Assembly (NCBI RefSeq): GCF_019218265.1
Contig: NZ_JAHUZE010000001.1
Coordinates: forward strand, 310,001 to 374,000
Length of the DNA stretch: 64,000 nt
Direction of reading: 5' to 3'
Source of the DNA: Maritimibacter dapengensis
Lineage (GTDB): Bacteria > Pseudomonadota > Alphaproteobacteria > Rhodobacterales > Rhodobacteraceae
Under the pieces are notes generated by a model. The model searched no databases, was not told the DNA's origin, and saw only the letters and a program-made list of their open reading frames with translations. This document shows, one piece after another, positions 57,882-64,000 of the stretch. Made by a program: the position numbers and the translations under genes. The first letter of the stretch is position 1. Each line of letters starts with the position of its first letter.

Positions 57882-57897
57882 TTGAACGACTGTTCAA
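57882..57897. promoter_or_regulatory. Inverted repeat, likely TetR operator
   Basis: ttgaac-gact-gttcaa is a perfect inverted repeat in the divergent space between TetR and the second TRAP operon. A further half site (gttgaac) lies at 57870-57876. AT-rich sequence between them could hold the -10 boxes. Confidence 0.65.
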
Positions 57898-57951
57898 TCC
57901 CCGTTAGCGTCTGAATCGGAGGAAACGGCGAAAGCCATCAGGGAGGAAAAC

Positions 57952-59031
57952 ATGAAGAACATACGGCTTAGTATGTCCGTTCTGGCCGCCTCGGCGGTTC
58001 TGGCGGGCAGCTCGGCTCCGGCGCTTGCGCAGGAGACATTGAACCTGACAGTGGCGACGGGGCACCCGGCGGTGTTCCTGTGGGTCAAGCATATCGGCGA
58101 GACGTTCATCCCGACGGTGAACGCGGAGCTGGCGAAGACCGGCGAGGTCGAGATCGAATGGAACGAGGCCTATGGCGGCACGCTGGTCAAGCTGGGGGCC
58201 GAGGCGCAGTCGCTTCAGGACGGGTTGATCGACGTCGGTCAGGCGATGGGCGTGTTCGATCCGGCCAAGATGGGCATTCTGAACATGACCTATGCGATGC
58301 CTTTCGGACCGACCGACGCCAAGCTGGTGACGGAGGCCGCCGAACATGCGCTGATGTCGAGCGAGGGCTTTCTTGATCAGCTCGCGGATGCGACCGGGGC
58401 AGTCTATATCGGCGGCGGCATCGCCATCGACGGCTACAATATCGCCACCACCACGCCGCTCAAGACGCGCGCGGACATGGCGGGCGTCAAGATTTCGGGT
58501 GCTGGTCCGAACCTGTCATGGCTCGACGGCACCGATGCGGTGGGCGTGCAAGGCAGCTACGTCAGCTTCTACAACGACATCAAGACCGGGGTGTCAGACG
58601 GGCTGATCGGATGGATCACCGCCAACGCGCCGGCCAAGATCTGGGAAGTCGCGCCGTATTACAACAAGGTCGATTTCGGCGCGATGTATGTCGGCGGGCT
58701 GGCCGTTTCAAAGGATCGGTGGGACGGGTTCTCGGACACCACGAAAGAGGCGTTCCGGGTGGCCGCGCAAGCCTATCAGGACGCCTATTTCGAAGAGCAG
58801 AACGCGCGGATCGAAGGGTCGACGCAGGCGATGCTGGATGGCGGCGGCGAGATCGTGGAGTTCGACGAAGCCGAGAAACAGGCGTGGATCGAAAACATGG
58901 CAAACCCGTCAAGCGCATGGATGGAGGCCGCGCGGGCGCGTGGCGAGCCGGTAGACGAGATCATGGCGGCCTATGTCGCCTATCTCTCGGACGCGGGGTT
59001 CACCTTCACCCGCAACTACATCGAAGAATGA
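57952..59031 (+). CDS. TRAP transporter substrate-binding protein (DctP family), second system
   Basis: The ATG after gggaggaaaac gives 359 residues. A signal peptide ends near residue 26 (APALAQE). DctP features are NLTVATGHPAVFLWVK, QSLQDGLIDVGQAMGVF and the ligand region TRADMAGVKISGAGPN. It is clearly different from the first DctP in the window. Ligand unknown; the neighbouring FAH-fold hydrolase and metallo-beta-lactamase-fold protein may process what it imports. Confidence 0.9.
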   Translation: MKNIRLSMSVLAASAVLAGSSAPALAQETLNLTVATGHPAVFLWVKHIGETFIPTVNAELAKTGEVEIEWNEAYGGTLVKLGAEAQSLQDGLIDVGQAMGVFDPAKMGILNMTYAMPFGPTDAKLVTEAAEHALMSSEGFLDQLADATGAVYIGGGIAIDGYNIATTTPLKTRADMAGVKISGAGPNLSWLDGTDAVGVQGSYVSFYNDIKTGVSDGLIGWITANAPAKIWEVAPYYNKVDFGAMYVGGLAVSKDRWDGFSDTTKEAFRVAAQAYQDAYFEEQNARIEGSTQAMLDGGGEIVEFDEAEKQAWIENMANPSSAWMEAARARGEPVDEIMAAYVAYLSDAGFTFTRNYIEE

Positions 59032-59040
59032 CGGCACAGG

Positions 59041-59062
59041 CCCCGGCGCAGGCGCGCCGGGG
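59041..59062 (+). other. Hairpin between dctP and dctQ, second TRAP operon
   Basis: A perfect 8-bp stem ccccggcg / cgccgggg with a 6-base loop lies 9 bases after dctP, without a T-run. It mirrors the hairpin in the first TRAP operon and probably protects the dctP message. Confidence 0.6.
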
Positions 59063-59080
59063 TCTCGCCAGGAGAGTGAC

Positions 59081-59629
59081 GTGACGGATGTGAACGACGC
59101 GACCCCCGCGCGCGGGCAGGGCGGGGGCGGTGACGGGCCATTGGGGCCGGTCGTCGCCGGACTGAACGCCCTCGGATCGGTGTGGATCATCGCGATCATG
59201 CTGTTGATCTGTGCTGACATCACGATGCGCACCCTTTTCAACGCGCCCATCGCGGGGGTGGCTGAGATGGTGGCGTTTTCCATCGTCGGCATCGTCTTTC
59301 TGCAACTGGCCCACACGCTGAGGTCCGGGGCGCTCACCCGGTCGGACCTGTTGCTCACGCTTGTGGCGCGTAGATCGGAGCGGGCCGCACGCTTCATGCG
59401 GGCGCTGTTCAACCTGACCGGCGCTGCGCTCCTCGCGCTGACGTTCTGGTATTTCGTTCCGGTGTTGGCGAAAGCCTGGACCAACCCGGAACGCAACTTC
59501 ATGGGCAACCCCGGCTTTTTCGTCATCCCGACATGGCCGCTCTACGCCCTCATGGCGATCGGCATGGCAGCGACGGTGCTGCAATACCTCGCCTCGGCCT
59601 GGGCCAACCTGAAGGGGCGACGACCATGA
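59081..59629 (+). CDS. TRAP transporter small membrane subunit (DctQ family), second system
   Basis: A GTG start after ggagagtgac gives 182 residues. After a Gly-rich N-terminus four hydrophobic segments follow (about 30-50, 65-85, 110-130 and 145-165). ADITMRTLFNAPIAGVAEMV and FLQLAHTLRSGALTRSDLL are family patterns. It overlaps dctM by ATGA. Confidence 0.88.
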   Translation: MTDVNDATPARGQGGGGDGPLGPVVAGLNALGSVWIIAIMLLICADITMRTLFNAPIAGVAEMVAFSIVGIVFLQLAHTLRSGALTRSDLLLTLVARRSERAARFMRALFNLTGAALLALTFWYFVPVLAKAWTNPERNFMGNPGFFVIPTWPLYALMAIGMAATVLQYLASAWANLKGRRP

Positions 59630-60939
59630 CCGGGCTCGAGATCGGTTTCGCGTCGATCGTGGTCATGCTGATCCTGATCTACTCGGGGCTTCATGTGGCG
59701 ATCACACTCATGCTCGTGAGCTTCGTGGGCGTGTGGATGATCCGTGACAATCCCGACATGGCGGCCAAGCTCATGGTGGCCGCGTTCAAGGATTCCATTT
59801 CCGACTACCTCTTCGGCGTCGTGCCGCTCTTCGTTCTCATGGGGCTGGTGGTGTCCGTCGCCGGGATCGGGCGCGATACGTTCGACGTGGCGCAGCAGGC
59901 GTTTCGCAAGATCCTCGGCGGTCTGGGCGTCGCCACGGTCGCGGCCAACGCGATCTTCGCGGCGATCACCGGCATCTCCATCGCGTCGGCCGCCGTGTTC
60001 ACCAAGGTCGCGGTGCCCGAGATGCGGCGGCATGGATATACGCCGCACTTTTCGGTCGGCGTGGTCGCGGGTTCGGCGGTGCTTGGAATGCTCATTCCCC
60101 CATCGCTTCTGTTCATCCTCTATGGCGTTCTGACAGAGCAATCCGTTGGCGATCTGTTCATTGCAGGTGTGATCCCGGGCCTCGTGCTGGCAATGACCTA
60201 TGGTTTGGGCATCGTCGCGATGGGTCGATGGGCGCCGGGATTCATCGGCGGGACCACCGTGTCCACCGACGACATGCCGACCATGAGTTTCGGCGAGATG
60301 GCGGCCAAGCTCGCCCCCATCGTGATCCTCGTGGCGCTGGTCTTGGGTGGCATTTACGGCGGCATCTTCACGCCGACCGAGGCGGGCGCTGCGGGCGCGG
60401 CCGGCGCGCTCATCATCGCTATCGTCAAACGCCGCCTTGGCTGGCGCGACTTCTGGCAGGTGCTGGTTCAGACCGGGCATACAACTGCCTCGATCTGTTT
60501 CCTCATCATGGGAGCGAGCCTGTATTCGCGGATGCTGGCGCTCTCGGGTATGCCGGGGTGGCTGGGCGACACGGTGCTGGGCGCGGGCTTTGGCGTGAAC
60601 GGCGTCGTGATCGCGATGATCCTGATCATGGTGCTGCTCGGCACGATCCTCGACAGCGCGTCGATCATGCTTCTGGTCCTGCCCATCGCGGTGCCGATCC
60701 TGATCGGGCTTCAGGTCGATCTGATCTGGCTGGGGGTCATCGCGATCCTCGCCGTCGAGATCGGGCTGCTGACCCCGCCCTTCGGGCTTGCCGTCTATGT
60801 CATCAAGTCCACGTTAGGGCCCGACACCGACATCACGCTGGGACAGATATTCAAGGGTGCGGCGCCCTTCGCCCTGATGATGGCGCTGGTGCTCGCGCTC
60901 GTCTTCATCTTTCCGTCGCTCGCCACCGCACTTCTCTAG
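59626..60939 (+). CDS. TRAP transporter large permease (DctM family), second system
   Basis: The ATG overlapping dctQ gives 437 residues, the normal DctM length. Motifs include YLFGVVPLFVLMGLVVS, GVVAGSAVLGMLIPPSLLFI, GIYGGIFTPTEAGAAGA and EIGLLTPPFGLAVYVI. It lacks the loop insertion of the first DctM. A metallo-beta-lactamase-fold gene follows after 11 bases. Confidence 0.9.
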   Translation: MTGLEIGFASIVVMLILIYSGLHVAITLMLVSFVGVWMIRDNPDMAAKLMVAAFKDSISDYLFGVVPLFVLMGLVVSVAGIGRDTFDVAQQAFRKILGGLGVATVAANAIFAAITGISIASAAVFTKVAVPEMRRHGYTPHFSVGVVAGSAVLGMLIPPSLLFILYGVLTEQSVGDLFIAGVIPGLVLAMTYGLGIVAMGRWAPGFIGGTTVSTDDMPTMSFGEMAAKLAPIVILVALVLGGIYGGIFTPTEAGAAGAAGALIIAIVKRRLGWRDFWQVLVQTGHTTASICFLIMGASLYSRMLALSGMPGWLGDTVLGAGFGVNGVVIAMILIMVLLGTILDSASIMLLVLPIAVPILIGLQVDLIWLGVIAILAVEIGLLTPPFGLAVYVIKSTLGPDTDITLGQIFKGAAPFALMMALVLALVFIFPSLATALL

Positions 60940-60950
60940 GGAGGAAACTC

Positions 60951-61952
60951 ATGTCGAAATGGAAATTTACGAAAGGTCTGCACGATCTTGGGAACGGCTG
61001 CTGGGGATACCTCGTTCCAGATGGGTCCTGGGGCTGGTCCAACGCGGGGATCATCACGGATGGAGAGGCGAACCTTCTGGTCGACACGTTGTTCGACCTG
61101 AAATGCACCAAGGAAATGCTGGACGACATGCGGGCCAACGTGCCGGGTGCGGATGACATCGGCATCCTCGTGAACACGCATGCGGATGGGGACCACACGT
61201 TCGGCAACCAGTTGGTCAAGGGCGCGCGGATCATCGGGACCGAAGGAACCGTGGCCGATTTCAATCGCTTCGACCCGAAAATGCTGGACGAGGTGAACCG
61301 CAACCCCGCCAAGTTCGGCGCAGCGGGCGAGTTCATGGCCGAGTGCTTCAAGCCGTTCGATTTCTCGGGGATCGAGCTGACCCCGCCGACGGAGACCTTC
61401 AAGGACAAGATGACGATCATGGTCGGCGACAAGCGCGTGGAACTGATCGAGGTCGGCCCGGCGCATTCGCTGGGCGACGCGCTGATCTATGTGCCCGAGG
61501 ACAAGGTGCTCTACACCGGCGACATCCTGTTCTCGGCGGGCACGCCGATCGCGTGGTATGGCCCGGTCGTGCGCTGGATCAACGTGTGCAACATGGTGCT
61601 CGACATGGATGTCGAGGTGATCGTCGCGGGCCACGGCCCGATCTCGACCAAGGACGACGTGCGCAAGATGCGCGACTACCTGATGGACGTCACCGAAATG
61701 GCGCGCCCGCTCTACGAGCAGGGGGTCGATTTTCTCGACGCCGCCTACAAGATCGATCTGGGCGACTATAAGGATTGGACCGATGCGGAGCGCGTGATCG
61801 TCACCATCCAGACGCTTTACGATGACTTCGAGGCGGCGGACGAGCGGCCCGTGCGTGTGCCGATCCCGTATTTCGAGATGATGAAGAACATGCGCGATCA
61901 CATGGGCAAGCCGCGTGTTCACGACGAATGGTGCAAGGCGCACGATCACTGA
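60951..61952 (+). CDS. Metallo-beta-lactamase-fold hydrolase
   Basis: The ATG after gggaggaaactc is chosen (333 residues); the longer frame lies in dctM. The metal motif is NTHADGDHTFGN, giving H-x-D-x-D-H where the classic form is H-x-H-x-D-H. Other ligands are in GPAHSLGDALI and VAGHGPIS, with Asp in LYTGDILF. The first-site change occurs in some subfamilies. C-terminal helices (about 245-333) form an extra domain. It belongs to the second TRAP operon and may process the imported substrate; no reaction can be assigned. Confidence 0.85.
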   Translation: MSKWKFTKGLHDLGNGCWGYLVPDGSWGWSNAGIITDGEANLLVDTLFDLKCTKEMLDDMRANVPGADDIGILVNTHADGDHTFGNQLVKGARIIGTEGTVADFNRFDPKMLDEVNRNPAKFGAAGEFMAECFKPFDFSGIELTPPTETFKDKMTIMVGDKRVELIEVGPAHSLGDALIYVPEDKVLYTGDILFSAGTPIAWYGPVVRWINVCNMVLDMDVEVIVAGHGPISTKDDVRKMRDYLMDVTEMARPLYEQGVDFLDAAYKIDLGDYKDWTDAERVIVTIQTLYDDFEAADERPVRVPIPYFEMMKNMRDHMGKPRVHDEWCKAHDH

Positions 61953-62399
61953 GGCATTGGGTTCCATGGCGAAGGCCTGACGTGCGTCGTTCGGGCTTCA
62001 GCGGAGACGCCGGTTCACGTTGATTGCTGTGTGAAGACCTGCGGCAGGGGGTTCGGGCGACTCGATCGTTCCAACCGAAAACCGCCAAAACGAGTCTGTT
62101 GGCGAGACTGCGACCGTGCCGGTTGAACGGCGACGGCGGGCATCGGTGGATGTTCGCCGTAATGCCGCTCATTCGGCGAAACCTCGCTCGTCTTTCACCA
62201 CAACATGATGCGCGCCTGCATCAGATCGGGCCAACCGCTGGGCGGGAGGCTTCACGTCATCGCGCCGGATTTTGCACAAGTGCGCCATGGGTCGCCCCTT
62301 GGACGGTGAGCAGTATTTCCGTCGAGAGGTGGCGCATCGGTCCATCGGAGCGGGTGGCCGGATTGAAGAGTAGCTCTTTCTGCTTGGAGTGAAAGATTA
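61953..62399. other. 447-base gap with no recognised gene
   Basis: A 122-codon frame (62024-62392) exists but its product is Arg/Cys/Trp-scattered with no domain and no ribosome site, so I do not call it. No repeat, terminator or tRNA stands out. The last 60 bases drop in GC and likely hold the promoter of the next gene. Confidence 0.5.
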
Positions 62400-62720
62400 A
62401 TGAAAAATAACATGTCAGAAACTGACAGGCGCAGGCAAACCGTGGGTCGCGACAGCGACGTTTCGGGCGACGATGTGAAGCGGAGCAATAGCAAGCGCAG
62501 TCAATCACAGATTATCGACAAATTGTTCGTCGTGATTCTCTTCGTCGTCGTGGGCGGGTTCGAACTTCTGCTTGGTTGGGCGGTCTATCGTGAAATCGCA
62601 CAGCCTGTAGGCTACACCGGATCGTCCGTGAACCTCGTGCCGCTGATTGCACTCGGCATACTCACCTTAATTGCGGCGGCGGCGGTGTTTCCACGGAACC
62701 CGGAGTTCGATCAGCGCTAG
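62400..62720 (+). CDS. Small two-helix membrane protein, 106 residues
   Basis: The protein is not recognised. A polar, Ser/Arg-rich N-terminus (about 1-36) precedes two hydrophobic helices, LFVVILFVVVGGFELLLGW (about 42-62) and VPLIALGILTLIAAAAVF (about 80-97). Both termini are probably cytosolic. A ggag lies 10 bases before the ATG. The start region is lower in GC than the surroundings. It converges with the endonuclease-fold gene with 18 bases between. Confidence 0.6.
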   Translation: MKNNMSETDRRRQTVGRDSDVSGDDVKRSNSKRSQSQIIDKLFVVILFVVVGGFELLLGWAVYREIAQPVGYTGSSVNLVPLIALGILTLIAAAAVFPRNPEFDQR

Positions 62721-62738
62721 TGAGACCGTTCGTCCGGC

Positions 62739-63656
62739 TCAGGGCAATGCGATGGATGCGAGCCGCCCCTCGTGGTCCGAGCCGTGTTCGGGGCGCGCTG
62801 TCATGCGCCCTGTCGCGCCAGTAGGCACGAGCACCTGGTCGATCGGCAAAGGCAGGAAGGGGCCGCCTTTTTCATAACTGGTTTGGATGGGACCAAGCGA
62901 TCGGGTGCCGCTTGCCTTGCGTATCATGCGCGCGCTCCGACCCCATGGCACCATGTTGAAATCGCCGCCGATCACCACGGGCCCATCGAGGGTTTCGAGC
63001 TTGTCCGCGATGCGCAGGGCCTGGGACATCTGATCGTAGGGGAAGGGCCATTCCAAGTGTAGCGACAGGGCCCAGACATATTTTGCATCGGGCGTGATGA
63101 CCTGCACGCCGGCCAGTCCGGCCCCCTCGAGACAGAACGCCGACCCCACGATGATGGGGAGAGACGTGAGCAGCCCCACGTCCTGTCGGGGGCGGAATGG
63201 GCAGATGACCTTGGTGGGGTAGTGGTCATACATTCGGGCCATGTACTTTCGATTGTGGTCGGATACCTCCTGAAGCGTCACGATATCTGCGCCGGAAGCG
63301 ATGATGTCGTCCGCGAGCGGATAGCGCGGCCAGGCGCGCGAGAGCAGGTTTTTCTGATAGAGCGTGAGGCAGGTGTTCTTGCAGGGCGTGCCGGAAGCGA
63401 GGAAGACCGGGGCGAGGGAGCCGAACGAAACGAAGCTTCCGAGCAGGCACAGGATGGCCAAGCGTCGCGCTGACTGACGGAACAAACCGATTGCGATCGG
63501 CGCAAGCAAGGTTCCGGCGAGCGGGCGCACCACGGCAAAGGTATCGCCTGCCGCAAGAACGCCACCCAGAAACCCCAAAGCAACGACCGCAAGCAGACCC
63601 CAAGCGCTCGCTCGCACGGCAAACCGTGCTGCATCGTCAAATTTACCGTTACCCAT
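62739..63656 (-). CDS. Endonuclease/exonuclease/phosphatase (EEP) family membrane-anchored protein
   Basis: The 305-residue protein has two or three N-terminal hydrophobic stretches (about 14-38, 42-60 and 66-86), then an EEP domain. Active-site motifs are LYQKNLL (Asn), TLQEVSDHN (Glu), LHLEWPFP (His), GGDFNMVPW (Asp-x-Asn), PIDQVLV and GSDHEGR (Asp-His). The domain should face the periplasm. Family members hydrolyse nucleic acid, inositol phosphates or sphingomyelin; the substrate here is unknown. Confidence 0.85.
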   Translation of the reverse strand: MGNGKFDDAARFAVRASAWGLLAVVALGFLGGVLAAGDTFAVVRPLAGTLLAPIAIGLFRQSARRLAILCLLGSFVSFGSLAPVFLASGTPCKNTCLTLYQKNLLSRAWPRYPLADDIIASGADIVTLQEVSDHNRKYMARMYDHYPTKVICPFRPRQDVGLLTSLPIIVGSAFCLEGAGLAGVQVITPDAKYVWALSLHLEWPFPYDQMSQALRIADKLETLDGPVVIGGDFNMVPWGRSARMIRKASGTRSLGPIQTSYEKGGPFLPLPIDQVLVPTGATGRMTARPEHGSDHEGRLASIALP

Positions 63657-63958
63657 CGTAATCTGAACCTATCGACGCTTCCGGCCCGTGGGAAGTGTGC
63701 CAAGAACGATCAATCGCGCGCCACCATGACCGCGGATTGACCATACAAACTGCGCCGCGACCAAAAGTCCGCCGGTCTGTTGCCAATTTCCATGCACAGG
63801 CCGTTCATGGTGCCCGAAAGGTGTTCACTGACACTCATGACGAATGCCTCGCCTCTTGCGGGGCGACGAAAACAGATGCACCATTTGAGGAAATTCAACG
63901 GCATACATGGGCTGGGCTTTTGCCTAAGGCCTTGTGGTTGCACGTGGGGCGAGACTGA
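63657..63958. other. 302-base gap with no convincing gene
   Basis: Short frames on both strands overlap here, one of which ends by an ATGA junction with the next start (63780-63962, 60 codons). None shows a domain, a leader or a good ribosome site. I see no repeat, tRNA or terminator. Confidence 0.4.
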
Positions 63959-64000
63959 ATGACCAGATCCGAAGACGCCGTCTTTCTGAAACTTGACGAC
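63959..64000 (+). CDS. Start of a possible gene cut by the window end
   Basis: An ATG six bases after ggggcgag opens a frame with 14 codons visible, MTRSEDAVFLKLDD. Too little is present to assign a family, and the start itself is uncertain. Confidence 0.3.
   Translation, partial: MTRSEDAVFLKLDD

Noticed and set aside
62024-62392. A 122-codon plus-strand frame in the 61953-62399 gap
   Set aside because: No ribosome site, no domain and an irregular composition; likely non-coding.
63695-63962. Short overlapping frames near the window end
   Set aside because: Overlapping frames on both strands have no leader, motif or good ribosome site; only the following truncated start is listed, at low confidence.

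Overview
The window is a continuous, gene-dense, high-GC stretch with no rRNA, tRNA, CRISPR array, integrase or insertion sequence that I could recognise. Gene content (TRAP and liv importers, a box benzoyl-CoA pathway with BoxR, a DUF2125 protein, OpgGHC, CobF) and codon use point to an alphaproteobacterium of the Rhodobacteraceae/roseobacter type. That placement is inference from gene families, not from a marker gene.

Layout. 1-6031: end of a branched-chain amino-acid-type ABC importer operon (livH end, livM, livG and a livF with an unusual Pro/Ala-rich tail), an aldehyde dehydrogenase and a flotillin. 6101-7511 (minus): a kelch protein and a small unknown. 7660-12111: a secreted proteolysis cluster with a subtilase, a lipoprotein resembling a free-standing subtilase propeptide, a V8/trypsin-like protease and a secreted four-cysteine protein. 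12491-20275: a winged-helix/TolB-like/TPR regulator followed by a compact unit of a (GGV)10-tailed PAP2/haloperoxidase-like protein, a leaderless subtilase, a three-helix membrane protein and a large exported protein; this is the least explained block. 20583-25374: opgG, a small ORF, opgH and opgC for osmoregulated periplasmic glucans.

25710-43357 is an aromatic-acid catabolic island, all on the plus strand. A TRAP importer is followed by enoyl-CoA hydratase, a MarR regulator, a feruloyl-CoA-synthase-like ligase and an acyl-CoA dehydrogenase (hydroxycinnamate-type side-chain degradation). The box operon follows: a DUF4863 protein, benzoate-CoA ligase, alpha/beta hydrolase, DUF309, boxC, boxB, a 54-residue four-cysteine protein, boxA, a thioesterase and boxR. 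Eight copies of a 14-bp element, consensus TGCA-YTATAR-TGCA, sit in front of the TRAP genes, the first box gene, boxC and boxR. They look like the BoxR regulon and would tie transport to benzoyl-CoA.

43385-47078 (minus) holds an HDAC-family deacetylase and a Pat-like acetyltransferase, next to a benzoate-CoA ligase that carries a PXXXXGK acetylation-type motif. After that come an MlaC-like/LolD-like/FtsX-like exporter (47247-49611), DUF2125, a ChaC cyclotransferase, a MotA/MotB-like stator pair with an M23 peptidase, cobF, and a second TRAP operon (57952-61952, with a metallo-beta-lactamase-fold protein) divergent from a TetR regulator and an FAH-family hydrolase. The window ends with a small membrane protein, an endonuclease/exonuclease/phosphatase-family protein and the first codons of a further ORF.
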